DNA of 64,000 nucleotides from Nocardioides sp. AX2bis (GCF_902506435.1 NZ_LR733215.1:514154-578153); one strand, 5' to 3'; positions 50,180 through 59,446 are shown, counted from the stretch's first letter. A program made the numbers and translations. Notes: generated by a model from the letters alone, not told the origin.

Positions 50180-51108
50180 GGGTCCTTCCTAGCGGAGGGG
50201 GTGCGACCGGCCGGACGGCGGTCCGGTGCGCAGCGGACGAGGTCGAGGGCGAACTCGACGTACTGCGCGGCGACGTGCTCGGCCGGTGCCGGGCCGTCGT
50301 GCCGGAACCACTGCGCCAGGGCGGTGCACATCGTCACCACCGCCCGCGCGGCCTCGTGCGGGCGGGTGGTGCCGAAGGCGCCGGCGCGCACGCCGTCCTC
50401 GACGGTGGCGTCGACGACCCGCTGCTCGGCCACGCGCAGCGCGGCCACCCGGTCGCGCGAGACCGGCTCCAGGCTGCGCATCTCGGAGGCGCCCACGAAG
50501 CCGAGCTCGCGGCGGTGGGTGTGGAAGAGCGCCAGGCACTCGACCACGTGCGCGAACCGCTCGACCGGGTCGTCGGACTCGGCCAGGGCCGCACGGGTGC
50601 GGGCGTGGAGGTCGGCCATGGTCACGTCGAGCAGGGCGACCAGCAGGTCCTGCTTGCTGTCGTGGTGGTGGTAGAGCCCCGGCACGGACAGCCCCGCCCG
50701 GTCCGCGATCGTGCGCATCGTGGCGCCGTGGTAGCCGTACTCGAGGAAAGCCGAGAGCGCCCCGGTCAGCGCGGTGTCGAGCACCAGCGGCGGGAAGGCC
50801 CGCCAGTCGCCGGCGGGCGCCGCGAGGCCCTCGCCCGCACGTCGCGGGGGGAGGTCGACGGGGTCGGCCAGCAGCTGCGGCACGGGCACCCCGAGCGCCT
50901 CGGCGACCTCGGCCAGTCGTCGGGTCGAGACGCCGGTGCGGCCGTTCTCGATGCCGCTGACGGTGGCCAGGCTGACGCCGAGGCGCCCGGCCAGCTCGCG
51001 GGAGGTCAGGCCGCGGCCGCGGCGGAGGTCGCGGATCGTGCGGCCCAGCCGCTCGCGGTGGGTGACGTCGCCCGAGGGGACCGGCGGGACGTCGTCGAGC
51101 GTGGGCAC
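50176..51108 (-). CDS. XRE-TetR fusion transcriptional regulator
   Basis: 310 residues from GTG 51108. A TATGTT hexamer lies 6 bases upstream (leaderless pattern). Residues 15-75 are a lambda-type helix-turn-helix (LGRTIRDLRRGRGLTSRELAGRLGVSLATVSGIENGRTG). A second DNA-binding domain follows from about 110 (LDTALTGALSAFLEYGYHGATMRTIADRAGLSVPGLYHHHDSK), which is TetR, with its ligand-binding helices to the end. Two different DNA-binding domains in one chain are unusual. The palindrome at 51108-51130 overlaps the promoter and start codon and is the likely autoregulatory operator; the divergent cyclase gene may also be controlled. Confidence 0.9.
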   Translation of the reverse strand: MPTLDDVPPVPSGDVTHRERLGRTIRDLRRGRGLTSRELAGRLGVSLATVSGIENGRTGVSTRRLAEVAEALGVPVPQLLADPVDLPPRRAGEGLAAPAGDWRAFPPLVLDTALTGALSAFLEYGYHGATMRTIADRAGLSVPGLYHHHDSKQDLLVALLDVTMADLHARTRAALAESDDPVERFAHVVECLALFHTHRRELGFVGASEMRSLEPVSRDRVAALRVAEQRVVDATVEDGVRAGAFGTTRPHEAARAVVTMCTALAQWFRHDGPAPAEHVAAQYVEFALDLVRCAPDRRPAGRTPSARKDP

Positions 51109-51130
51109 GGGTTCAACATAACTGAACCCG
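51108..51130. promoter_or_regulatory. palindromic operator of the XRE-TetR regulator
   Basis: CGGGTTCA (51108-51115) and TGAACCCG (51123-51130) are perfect 8-bp inverted arms around a 7-base spacer. The site overlaps the regulator's -10 hexamer TATGTT and lies between the divergent regulator and the cyclase/ligase genes. Confidence 0.75.
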
Positions 51131-51255
51131 GCGGTCTCGGAAGGGGCGGTGGACGGACCCTTGACGCCCGGGTGCGGCCCGCGACAAGGTGAGGTACGTC
51201 ATACGCGTGCCGAGCGCTCGCTCGGACCGTCGCCGTCACCGCGTTGGAGGAACCC

Positions 51256-52215
51256 ATGAACGACGCCCCCGTCCCCGCCCTCGGCGAGCTGCTCAAGGAC
51301 GCCCCGAGCAACTGGGGCAAGTGGGGGGAGGACGACGAGGTCGGCGGCCTGAACTACCTCGGCCCCGAGCAGGTGCTCGCCGCGGTCGGGCTGGTCCGCC
51401 AGGGCAAGACCTTCTGCATCCAGCGGCTGATCGGGGACCCGAACGGTGACCCCGTCTGGCCCGGCCGCAAGCCCGCCGTGCGCACCCAGATCATGGACGA
51501 GGCGACCTGGGACGCCGACGACGCGCCGGCCTTCCCCGGCGGCCTGCACTACGCCGACGACATGATCAACGCCTTCCTCCAGGGCTCCACCCAGTACGAC
51601 GCCCTCGGCCACGTGTGGTTCGACGGGCAGATGTGGAACGGCTACGACGCCCGTACCTCCGTCGGCGGCATGGACAAGGCCAGCGTCGAGCCGATCGCGC
51701 AGAAGGGCGTCGTGGGGCGCGGCGTCCTGCTCGACATGGCCCGCTTCCGGGGCAAGACCTACCTCGACTCCGCCGAGACCTTCACCCACGAGGACCTCCT
51801 CGCCTGCGCCGAGTCGCAGGGCGTCGAGCTGCGCAAGCGCGACATCATCGTCATCCGTACCAACTACCTCCAGCGCTTCTTCGAGCTCGGGGACACGTTC
51901 TACGAGGGCTTCTGCGAGCCCGGTCTGGTCTACAGCCCCGAGCTCGTGCAGTGGTTCCAGGACATGGAGATCCCCAACCTGGTCACCGACACCATCGCCA
52001 ACGAGGTCACCTTCGACCCGAACACCGGCGTCGCGCTGACCCTGCACAACGCCCTGATGCGCAACCTCGGCGTCACCTTCACCGAGATCGTCGACCTCGA
52101 GGCCCTCGCCGCGGACTGCGCGGACGACGGGACGTACGAGTTCTGCTACACCGCCGCCCCGATCAAGGTCGCCCAGGGCAGCGGCGCCCCGGTGAACCCC
52201 GTCGTCCTGAAGTGA
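51256..52215 (+). CDS. cyclase-family (kynurenine formamidase-like) metal hydrolase
   Basis: 319 residues from ATG 51256, with GGAGG upstream. The cyclase family signature is present as GSTQYDALGHVWFDG, in the form G-S-T-Q-x-D, where the classical formamidases have H-x-G-T-H-x-D. The remaining body (GVVGRGVLLDMARFRGK, RKRDIIVIRTNYLQRFFELG) fits the metal-binding alpha/beta fold. Likely acts on a cyclic or amide compound in a degradation pathway. The acyl-CoA ligase starts 7 bp downstream, so both form an operon divergent from the XRE-TetR gene. Confidence 0.85.
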   Translation: MNDAPVPALGELLKDAPSNWGKWGEDDEVGGLNYLGPEQVLAAVGLVRQGKTFCIQRLIGDPNGDPVWPGRKPAVRTQIMDEATWDADDAPAFPGGLHYADDMINAFLQGSTQYDALGHVWFDGQMWNGYDARTSVGGMDKASVEPIAQKGVVGRGVLLDMARFRGKTYLDSAETFTHEDLLACAESQGVELRKRDIIVIRTNYLQRFFELGDTFYEGFCEPGLVYSPELVQWFQDMEIPNLVTDTIANEVTFDPNTGVALTLHNALMRNLGVTFTEIVDLEALAADCADDGTYEFCYTAAPIKVAQGSGAPVNPVVLK

Positions 52216-52222
52216 GGACCGC

Positions 52223-53869
52223 ATGAGCGCCTACGACGACAAGCCGTGGCTGGCCCTCTACGACGGCCAGCCCACGGAGATGCCGCCGGCGTACCCCGAC
52301 GCGCTCACGATGTACCGCGCGGGCCTGGCCGCGGACCCCGACGGCGTCGCGATCCGCTACTTCGACGGCGTGCTGACCCGCGCCGAGCTGGAGGCGCAGA
52401 GCGACGCCCTGGCCAGCGCGCTGCTGGCGCACGGCTTCGAGCGCGGCGACCGGCTCGCGGCCTACCTCCAGAACGTGCCGCAGTTCGTGGTCTGCCTGGT
52501 CGCCACCTGGAAGGCCGGCGGCGTGATGGTCTCGATCAACCCGATGAGCCGCGTCCGCGAGCTGTCCTACCTGCTCGCCGACTCCGGCGCGCGGGTCCTG
52601 GTCAGCCTGGAGACGTTGTACGACGAGGTGGCCCGCGAGGTCGTGCCCGGCACCGCGGTCGACCTCGTGCTGACCACCAGCGAGCTCGAGCACCAGCAGC
52701 GGGACGACGAACGGCTCTTCGCCGGCGTCTCCCGCGCCCGGCACGAGGGCACCACCGACCTCGCCGAGCTGATCGAGGAGCACCGCGGGCAGGTGCCGCC
52801 GCCGGTCGAGCTCGGGCCCGACGACGTCGCGTTCCTGACCTACACCTCGGGCACGACCGGGGTGCCCAAGGGCGCGATGAACACCCACCGCAACGTGGTC
52901 TTCACCGCCGGCGTCTACCGCGACTGGGCCCGGTTCGGCCCGGGCGGGTCGGTGTTCGGCATCGCCCCGCTGTTCCACATCACCGGCCTGATCGGGCACA
53001 TCGCGGTCAGCCTCGCCGCCCCGTCGGAGCTGGTGCTGGCCTACCGCTTCGAGCCGGGGGTCGTCCTGGACGCGCTGCTGGAGCACCGCCCGACGTACAC
53101 GATCGGCGCGATCACCGCCTTCAACGCGCTGCTCAACGCCGAGGGCTTCACCCGCGACCACTTCTCGTCCTTCACCTCGGTCTACTCCGGAGGGGCCGCG
53201 ATCTCGCCGACGGCCGAGAAGGCGTTCGCGGAGAAGACCGGGCTGCAGGTGCACAACGCCTACGGGCTGACCGAGACGACCAGCCCGATGACGCTGACCC
53301 CGTTCGGGGCGCCGTCACCGGTCGATCCGACGTCGGGCGCCCTCGCGGTCGGGGTGCCGGTGCCGAGCACGATCGTGCGGATCCAGGACGACGACGGGAA
53401 CGACCTGCCGCTCGGCGAGGTCGGGGAGATCGTCGCCGACGGCCCCCAGGTCGTCGCGGGCTACTGGGGCAAGCCCGACGAGACCGCGGCGAACCTGCCG
53501 GGCGGCGCCCTGCGCAGCGGCGACGTCGGCTTCATGAACGCCGACGGCTGGATCTTCATCGTCGACCGCAAGAAGGACATGATCAACGCCTCCGGCTACA
53601 AGGTCTGGCCGCGCGAGGTCGAGGACGTCCTGGCCGAGCACCCGGCGGTGCGCGAGTCCGCCGTGGTCGGCGTGCCCGACGAGCGTCGCGGCGAGACCGT
53701 CAAGGCGTTCGTCAGCCTGAGGGCGGGCACGACGGTCACGCCCGACGAGCTCGTCGCGCACTGCAAGGAGCGGATGGCCGCCTACAAGTACCCGCGCCAG
53801 GTCGTGGTGATCGAGGAGCTGCCGAAGACCGTCACCGGCAAGATCCTGCGCCGCGAGCTGCGCGACTGA
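52223..53869 (+). CDS. acyl-CoA ligase / AMP-dependent synthetase
   Basis: 548 residues from ATG 52223, with GTGAGGACC upstream. Motifs: phosphate loop LTYTSGTTGVPKGAMNTHRN, adenine site AYGLTETTSP, hinge RSGDVGFMNADGWIFIVDRKKDMINASGYKVWP and the C-terminal catalytic lysine segment KTVTGKILRRELRD. It activates a carboxylic acid to the acyl-CoA with ATP. Together with the cyclase and the facing acyl-CoA dehydrogenase and SDR it suggests a degradation route ending in acyl-CoA. Which acid is used is unknown. A perfect hairpin terminator follows. Confidence 0.93.
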   Translation: MSAYDDKPWLALYDGQPTEMPPAYPDALTMYRAGLAADPDGVAIRYFDGVLTRAELEAQSDALASALLAHGFERGDRLAAYLQNVPQFVVCLVATWKAGGVMVSINPMSRVRELSYLLADSGARVLVSLETLYDEVAREVVPGTAVDLVLTTSELEHQQRDDERLFAGVSRARHEGTTDLAELIEEHRGQVPPPVELGPDDVAFLTYTSGTTGVPKGAMNTHRNVVFTAGVYRDWARFGPGGSVFGIAPLFHITGLIGHIAVSLAAPSELVLAYRFEPGVVLDALLEHRPTYTIGAITAFNALLNAEGFTRDHFSSFTSVYSGGAAISPTAEKAFAEKTGLQVHNAYGLTETTSPMTLTPFGAPSPVDPTSGALAVGVPVPSTIVRIQDDDGNDLPLGEVGEIVADGPQVVAGYWGKPDETAANLPGGALRSGDVGFMNADGWIFIVDRKKDMINASGYKVWPREVEDVLAEHPAVRESAVVGVPDERRGETVKAFVSLRAGTTVTPDELVAHCKERMAAYKYPRQVVVIEELPKTVTGKILRRELRD

Positions 53870-53870
53870 C

Positions 53871-53909
53871 CACGTCGGACCACGGACCACCAGGCCGTGG
53901 TCCGACGTG
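53871..53909. terminator. bidirectional hairpin terminator between convergent genes
   Basis: CACGTCGGACCACGG (53871-53885) pairs perfectly with CCGTGGTCCGACGTG (53895-53909) around a 9-base loop. It starts 2 bp after the ligase stop and ends 13 bp before the stop of the convergent SDR. Confidence 0.9.
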
Positions 53910-53921
53910 CCCCACCGGGCC

Positions 53922-54767
53922 TCAGGCGTCGTCGGGGTCCAGGAACAGGTCCGGGCGCAGCGGGCCGGAGCCGGCGGTGACCCGGTAGCCGTCGAGGTCG
54001 GTGACGCCCTCCTCGGCGAGCACCTCGTCGTCGATCAGGAAGCGCCCGGTGCAGGTGCGCGGGTCACGGGTCAGCACGGCGTACGCCGCGTCGGCGACGA
54101 TCTCCGGCGTGCGCGACCCGGCCATCGCCTCCTCGCCGCCGAGCAGGTTGGCGACCGCGGCGGTGGCGATCATCGTGCGCGGCCACAGCGAGTTGGCCGC
54201 GATGCCGGCCTCGCGCAGCTCCTCGGCCAGGCCGAGGGTCACCAGGCTCATGCCGTACTTGGCCATCGTGTAGCCGAGGTAGGACCCCGCCCAGCGAGGG
54301 TCGAGGTCCAGCGGCGGCGACAGCGTCAGCACGTGCGCCTGGTCGCTGCGCTCGAGGTGCGGGATGGCGGTCTTCGACAGCAGGAAGGTCCCGCGGGCGT
54401 TGATCGACTGCATCAGGTCGTACTTCTTCATGCTCAGCTCGCGGGTGGGGCTGAGGTCGATCGCGCTGGCGTTGTTGACCACCACGTCGATCCCGCCGAA
54501 CCGCTCGACGGCCGCGGCGACCGCGCGCTCGACGTCGTCGTCGCTGCGGACGTCACCGACCACGGCCAGGGCCTGGCCGCCGGCGGCCTCGACCTCGGCG
54601 GCCGCGGTGTGCACGGTGCCCTCGAGCTTGGGGTGCGGCTGGTCGGTCTTGGCCATCAGGACGACGTTGGCGCCGTCGCGGGCGGCGCGCAGCGCGATGG
54701 CCAGGCCGATGCCGCGGCTGCCGCCGGACATCAGGATCGTGCGGCCGGCCAGGGTGCGGGTGCTCAC
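53922..54767 (-). CDS. HSDL2-like short-chain dehydrogenase
   Basis: 281 residues from GTG 54767, overlapping the acyl-CoA dehydrogenase stop by 4 bp. The nucleotide site TILMSGGSRGIGLAIALRAARDG and the segment LMAKTDQPHPKLEGTVHTAAAEVEAAGG are characteristic of hydroxysteroid dehydrogenase-like 2 proteins. The active site shows HVLTLSPPLDLDP and YTMAKYGM (Tyr and Lys). Members are linked to fatty acid metabolism. It is the second gene of an operon with the acyl-CoA dehydrogenase and probably acts on a related hydroxyacyl or ketone intermediate. Confidence 0.9.
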   Translation of the reverse strand: MSTRTLAGRTILMSGGSRGIGLAIALRAARDGANVVLMAKTDQPHPKLEGTVHTAAAEVEAAGGQALAVVGDVRSDDDVERAVAAAVERFGGIDVVVNNASAIDLSPTRELSMKKYDLMQSINARGTFLLSKTAIPHLERSDQAHVLTLSPPLDLDPRWAGSYLGYTMAKYGMSLVTLGLAEELREAGIAANSLWPRTMIATAAVANLLGGEEAMAGSRTPEIVADAAYAVLTRDPRTCTGRFLIDDEVLAEEGVTDLDGYRVTAGSGPLRPDLFLDPDDA

Positions 54768-56035
54768 GAGCGGCCCCCGTCGGTGTTCCCGGAGGTGGGG
54801 CCGGCCGGGGGGAGCACCGGCGTACGTCCCAGCTCGCCGCGGGCGATCGAGCGCACGTGGACCTCGTCGGGGCCGTCGAAGAGGCGCATGGCGCGGTGCC
54901 ACCCGTACATCGCGGCCAGCGGGGTGTCGTCGGTGACGCCGGCGCCGCCGTGGACCTGGATGGCGCGGTCGATGACGTTGGTCGCGGCACGCGGGACCGC
55001 CACCTTGGCCATCGCCACGAGGTTGCGGGCCTCCTTGTTGCCGGCGGCGTCGATGACCGCGCAGGCGCGGTGGCACAGCAGCCGGGCCTGGTCGATCTCC
55101 ATCCGGGACTCCGCGATCTGCTGGCGCACGACGCCCTGGTCGGACAGCGGGCCGCCGAAGGCGACCCGGTCCTGGGCGCGGGCGACCATCAGGGCCAGGG
55201 CCCGCTCGGCCGCGCCGAGCGCGCGCATGCAGTGGTGGATGCGGCCGGGTCCGAGCCGGGCCTGGGCCGCGGCGAACCCGCCGCCCTCCTCGCCGAGCAC
55301 GTTGGTCGCGGGCACGCGCACGTCGTCGAAGCGGACCTCGGCGTGGCCGTGCTGGTCGTGGTGGCCGAAGACGGGCAGGTCGCGCACGATCGTCACGCCG
55401 GGGGTGTCGCGGGGCACGACGACCATCGTCTGCTGGCGGTGGGTGGCGGCCTCGGGGTCGGTCTTGCCCATCACGACGAGGACCGCGCAGCGCGGGTCCA
55501 TCGCACCGCTGGTCCACCACTTGCGGCCGTTGACGACGTACTCGTCGCCGTCGCGGACGATCCGGGTGGCGATGTTGGTGGCATCGCTGCTGGCCACGGC
55601 CGGCTCGGTCATCGAGAACGCCGAGCGGATCTCCCCGGCGAGCAGGGGGGCCAGCCACTGCTGCTTCTGCTCCTCGGTGCCGAGCAGGTGCAGCAGCTCC
55701 ATGTTGCCGGTGTCGGGCGCCTGGCAGTTCAGCGCCTCGGGCGCCAGGTCCAGGCTCCACCCGGACAGCTCGGCGATGGGGGCGTACTCGAGCTGGGTCA
55801 GCCCGGACTCCGAGGGGAGGAACAGGTTCCAGAGCCCCAGCGCCTGGGCCTTGGTCTTCAGCTCCTCGACCACCGGCGGCAGCGTGTGGTCGTCGGGACC
55901 GGCGGCGCGACGGTGGTCGGCGTAGGCCTGCTCGGCGGGCAGCACCTCGGTGCGCATGAACTCGACCATCCGGCCGTGGAGGTCCACCGCCCGCTCGGAG
56001 GGGGCGGGCAGCGAGTGGTCGTCGTACGTCGTCAC
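54764..56035 (-). CDS. acyl-CoA dehydrogenase
   Basis: 423 residues from GTG 56035, with AGGAG 8 bases upstream. Features: SAFSMTEPAVASSDATNIATRI (FAD/substrate segment), YVVNGRKWWTSGAMDPR, FDDVRVPATNVLGEEGGGFAAAQARLGPGRIHHCMRALG, AIQVHGGAGVTDDTPLAAMYGWHRAMRLFDGPDEVH. The PDEVH ending is typical of the ACAD10/11 group, which acts on longer or branched acyl-CoAs. The frame continues upstream across the next gene, but that part is antisense of nothing and the start is set by the ribosome-binding site. Coupled to the SDR downstream. Confidence 0.92.
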   Translation of the reverse strand: MTTYDDHSLPAPSERAVDLHGRMVEFMRTEVLPAEQAYADHRRAAGPDDHTLPPVVEELKTKAQALGLWNLFLPSESGLTQLEYAPIAELSGWSLDLAPEALNCQAPDTGNMELLHLLGTEEQKQQWLAPLLAGEIRSAFSMTEPAVASSDATNIATRIVRDGDEYVVNGRKWWTSGAMDPRCAVLVVMGKTDPEAATHRQQTMVVVPRDTPGVTIVRDLPVFGHHDQHGHAEVRFDDVRVPATNVLGEEGGGFAAAQARLGPGRIHHCMRALGAAERALALMVARAQDRVAFGGPLSDQGVVRQQIAESRMEIDQARLLCHRACAVIDAAGNKEARNLVAMAKVAVPRAATNVIDRAIQVHGGAGVTDDTPLAAMYGWHRAMRLFDGPDEVHVRSIARGELGRTPVLPPAGPTSGNTDGGRS

Positions 56036-56115
56036 AGAGGCGCTCCTGAAGTCGGACCGAGTCAGCGCTCGGGTGATGTTCACCCTAGCGGGACCGGAGG
56101 GTGGGACGGGAGGGG

Positions 56116-59100
56116 TCAGACGTTGCGGCGGTACTGCCCGCCGACCTCGAAGAACGCCTCGGTGACCTGGCCCAGCGAGCACACCCGCGCGGCATCCATC
56201 AGCACCGCGAAGACGTTCTCGCCGCCCATCGCGGCCTCCTTGAGCCGGGCCAGCGCCGCCGCACCCTCGTCGGTGTGGTCGGCGCGGAAGGCCTCCACCC
56301 GCGAGAGCTGGCCCTCCTTCTCCTCCTCCGTGGCCCGCGCGAGCTCGACGTGCTGCGGGGTCGCGTCGTCGGACTGCGGCGCGAGGAAGGTGTTGACCCC
56401 GACGATCGGCAGCGAGCCGTCGTGCTTGCGGTGCTCGTAGAGCATCGACTCGTCCTGGATGCGTCCGCGCTGGTAGCCGGTCTCCATCGCGCCGAGCACG
56501 CCGCCGCGCTCGTTGATCCGGTCGAACTCGGCCAGCACGGCCTCCTCCACCAGGTCGGTCAGCTGGTCGATGACGAACGAGCCCTGGAGCGGGTTCTCGT
56601 TCATCGCCATGCCCCACTCGCGGTTGATGATCAGCTGGATCGCCAGCGCCCGGCGTACGGACTCGGCGCCCGGGGTGGTGACGGCCTCGTCGTAGGCGTT
56701 GGTGTGGAGGCTGTTGGCGTTGTCGTAGATCGCGATCAGCGCCTGGAGCGTGGTGCGGATGTCGTTGAAGTCCATCTCCTGCGCGTGCAGGGACCGGCCG
56801 GACGTCTGCACGTGGTACTTCAGCTTCTGGCTGCGCTCGTTCGCGCCGTACTTCTCCCTCATCGCCACCGCCCAGATCCGGCGGGCGACGCGGCCGATCA
56901 CGGAGTACTCCGGGTCCATGCCGTTGGAGAAGAAGAAGGACAGGTTCGGCGCGAAGGCGTCGATGTCCATTCCGCGCGCGAGGTAGGCCTCGACGTAGGT
57001 GAAGCCGTTGGCGAGGGTGAACGCGAGCTGGCTGATCGGGTTCGCCCCGGCCTCGGCGATGTGGTACCCGGAGATCGACACCGAGTAGAAGTTCCGCACG
57101 CCCTTCTCGATGAACCACTCCTGGATGTCGGCCATCATCCGCAGCGAGAACTCGGTCGAGAACAGGCAGGTGTTCTGCCCCTGGTCCTCCTTGAGGATGT
57201 CGGCCTGCACCGTCCCGCGGACCGTGGCCACCGCGTGCGCGGCCAGCATCGCGTTCTCCTCCTCGCCGGGCTCGCGACCCTCGGCCTCCCGGAACTTCTC
57301 GACCTCCTGGTCGATCACGGTGTTGAGGAAGAACGCCAGCACCGTCGGCGCCGGGCCGTTGATGGTCATCGAGACCGACGTGGTCGGCGAGGTGAGGTCG
57401 AAGCCGCCGTACAGCACCCGCATGTCCTCGAGCGTGGCCACCGAGACCCCCGAGGTGCCGACCTTGCCGTAGATGTCGGGGCGCGGGTCGGGGTCGCGGC
57501 CGTAGAGCGTGACGGAGTCGAAGGCGGTCGAGAGGCGCTTGGCGTCGCCGTCGGCGGAGAGCACCTTGAAGCGCCGGTTGGTCCGTGCGGGGTCGCCCTC
57601 GCCGGCGAACATCCGCGCCGGGTCCTCGCCGTCGCGCTTGAAGGGGAACACCCCGGCGGTGAAGGGGAACATCCCCGGGAGGTTCTCCCGGCGCCAGAAG
57701 CGGACCAGCTCGCCGTGGTCGGCGTACGCCGGCAGCGCCACGCGGGGGATCCTGCTGCCCGACAGCGACTCGCGGGTCAGCGCGGTGGTGATCTCCTTGT
57801 CGCGGACCTTCACCACCTGCTCGTCGCCGGAGTACGACTCGACCACGGCCGGCCACCCCGCGAGCTGGTCGTGCAACGCCGGCGGCACCTCGCGCCGGCT
57901 CTTCTCCAGCAGCTGCGGGACGTCGCCCTGGTCGCCCTCGCCGAGCGCCTCGGTCACCGCCTCGACCTGCTGCAGGCGGCGGGCCGCGGCGGCCAGACGC
58001 TCGGTCTCGGCGTGGTAGCCGCGCACCGTCTCGGTGATCTCGGCGAGGTAGCGGACCCGGTCGGTGGGGACGACCTGACGGATGCCCGAGGAGTGCCGGA
58101 CCGCGACGGCCGGCAGCACGCCGTCGGCCACCGGGAGGCCGCGGTCGGCGAGCAGGCCGCGCAGCTCCTGGTAGAGCGCGGTCACGCCGTCGTCGTTGAA
58201 GGTGGCCGCGCTGGTGCCGAAGACCGGCATCTCGTCGGGCTGCTTGCCGAAGGCCTCGCGGTTGCGGACCAGCTGCCGGCCCACGTCGCGCAGCGCGTCC
58301 TTGGCCCCGCGCCGCTCGAACTTGTTGATCGCCACGACGTCGGCGAAGTCGAGCATGTCGATCTTCTCCAGCTGCGAGGCGGCGCCGAACTCGGGCGTCA
58401 TCACGTAGAGCGAGGTGTCGACGAACGGCACGATCGCCGCGTCGCCCTGCCCGATGCCCGGCGTCTCGACGACGACCAGGTCGAACCCGGCTGCCTTGAG
58501 CACCGTCATCACGTCGTCGAGGTGCTCGGGCAGCTCGCGGGCGCCGCGCGTGGCCAGCGAGCGGAAGTAGACCCGGTCGCCGTCGAGGGAGTTCATCCGG
58601 ATCCGGTCGCCGAGCAGCGCCCCGCCGCCCTTGCGCCGGGTCGGGTCGACGGCCAGCACCGCGATGCGCAGCTTGTCCTGCTGGTCCAGCCGCAGCCGGC
58701 GTACGAGCTCGTCGGTCAGCGACGACTTGCCGGACCCGCCGGTGCCGGTGATGCCGAGCACGGGGACCTGGTGGCCGGCCGCGGCCTCGCGCAGCCGGGT
58801 CAGCGTGGTCTCGTCGAGGCGGCCGGTCTCGGCGCCGGTGATGGCGCGCGCGATCGCGGCGTGGTCGCCGGTGAGGACCTGGTCGGCGGTCACCGAGCCG
58901 GCCTGCCACAGGTCGGTGTCGCAGTCGGCCACGACGGTGCTGATCATGCCGGCCAGGCCGAGGCGCTGGCCGTCCTCCGGGGCGAAGATCGTCACGCCCG
59001 ACTCGCGGAGCCGGGTGATCTCGTCGCGCACGATCACGCCGCCGCCCCCGCCGACGACCTTCACGTGGCCGGCGCCGCGCTCGCGCAGCGACTGCACGAG

Positions 59101-59340
59101 GTACTCGAAGTACTCGATGTGCCCGCCCTGGTAGCTGCTGACGGCCACGCCCTGGACGTCCTCCTGGACGGCGGCGTCCACGACGTCGGCGACCGAGCGG
59201 TTGTGGCCGAGGTGGATCACCTCGCAGCCCTGGCTCTGCAGGATCCGCCGCATGATGTTGATCGAGGCGTCGTGGCCGTCGAAGAGGGCGGAGGCCGTGA
59301 CGAGGCGTACCGGGTTGGTGGGGACGTGGAGCTCGGGCAC
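56116..59340 (-). CDS. icmF: fused isobutyryl-CoA mutase with GTPase chaperone (IcmF)
   Basis: 1074 residues from GTG 59340, with GGAGG 6 bases upstream. The domain order is that of IcmF. B12-binding at residues 1-135 has FDGHDASINIM with the cobalt-ligand His23. The MeaI-like GTPase begins at about 195 with Walker A GTGGSGKSS (199-207) and VVETPGIGQGD. The substrate-binding barrel from about 520 contains FNDIRTTLQALIAIYDNANSLHTNAYDEAVTTPG and ends in QYRRNV. The enzyme interconverts isobutyryl-CoA and butyryl-CoA with adenosylcobalamin and carries its own reactivating chaperone. It supports branched-chain acid use. The promoter contains the palindrome at 59381-59400. Confidence 0.96.
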   Translation of the reverse strand: MPELHVPTNPVRLVTASALFDGHDASINIMRRILQSQGCEVIHLGHNRSVADVVDAAVQEDVQGVAVSSYQGGHIEYFEYLVQSLRERGAGHVKVVGGGGGVIVRDEITRLRESGVTIFAPEDGQRLGLAGMISTVVADCDTDLWQAGSVTADQVLTGDHAAIARAITGAETGRLDETTLTRLREAAAGHQVPVLGITGTGGSGKSSLTDELVRRLRLDQQDKLRIAVLAVDPTRRKGGGALLGDRIRMNSLDGDRVYFRSLATRGARELPEHLDDVMTVLKAAGFDLVVVETPGIGQGDAAIVPFVDTSLYVMTPEFGAASQLEKIDMLDFADVVAINKFERRGAKDALRDVGRQLVRNREAFGKQPDEMPVFGTSAATFNDDGVTALYQELRGLLADRGLPVADGVLPAVAVRHSSGIRQVVPTDRVRYLAEITETVRGYHAETERLAAAARRLQQVEAVTEALGEGDQGDVPQLLEKSRREVPPALHDQLAGWPAVVESYSGDEQVVKVRDKEITTALTRESLSGSRIPRVALPAYADHGELVRFWRRENLPGMFPFTAGVFPFKRDGEDPARMFAGEGDPARTNRRFKVLSADGDAKRLSTAFDSVTLYGRDPDPRPDIYGKVGTSGVSVATLEDMRVLYGGFDLTSPTTSVSMTINGPAPTVLAFFLNTVIDQEVEKFREAEGREPGEEENAMLAAHAVATVRGTVQADILKEDQGQNTCLFSTEFSLRMMADIQEWFIEKGVRNFYSVSISGYHIAEAGANPISQLAFTLANGFTYVEAYLARGMDIDAFAPNLSFFFSNGMDPEYSVIGRVARRIWAVAMREKYGANERSQKLKYHVQTSGRSLHAQEMDFNDIRTTLQALIAIYDNANSLHTNAYDEAVTTPGAESVRRALAIQLIINREWGMAMNENPLQGSFVIDQLTDLVEEAVLAEFDRINERGGVLGAMETGYQRGRIQDESMLYEHRKHDGSLPIVGVNTFLAPQSDDATPQHVELARATEEEKEGQLSRVEAFRADHTDEGAAALARLKEAAMGGENVFAVLMDAARVCSLGQVTEAFFEVGGQYRRNV

Positions 59341-59380
59341 GGGTGCCTCCTGCAGCGGGGAAGTGGGGCTGGTCACGACA

Positions 59381-59400
59381 TTAGTAGGACGTCCTACTAA
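59381..59400. promoter_or_regulatory. perfect 20-bp palindromic operator between icmF and the GH6-like gene
   Basis: TTAGTAGGACGTCCTACTAA is a gapless perfect palindrome, 41 bp upstream of the icmF start. A TACTAAT-like -10 for icmF lies inside it. The form suits a TetR-type repressor that senses an acyl-CoA; the regulator is not encoded nearby. Confidence 0.85.
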
Positions 59401-59446
59401 ATGCCATCCACCCTCGGTGGGCGCCGCGGCGTCGTAGGTTCGCCCG

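Noticed and set aside
54764..58909. A single 1381-residue protein joining the acyl-CoA dehydrogenase to an upstream frame
   Set aside because: The upstream part is a shadow of icmF in another frame; the dehydrogenase has its own ribosome-binding site and GTG at 56035.
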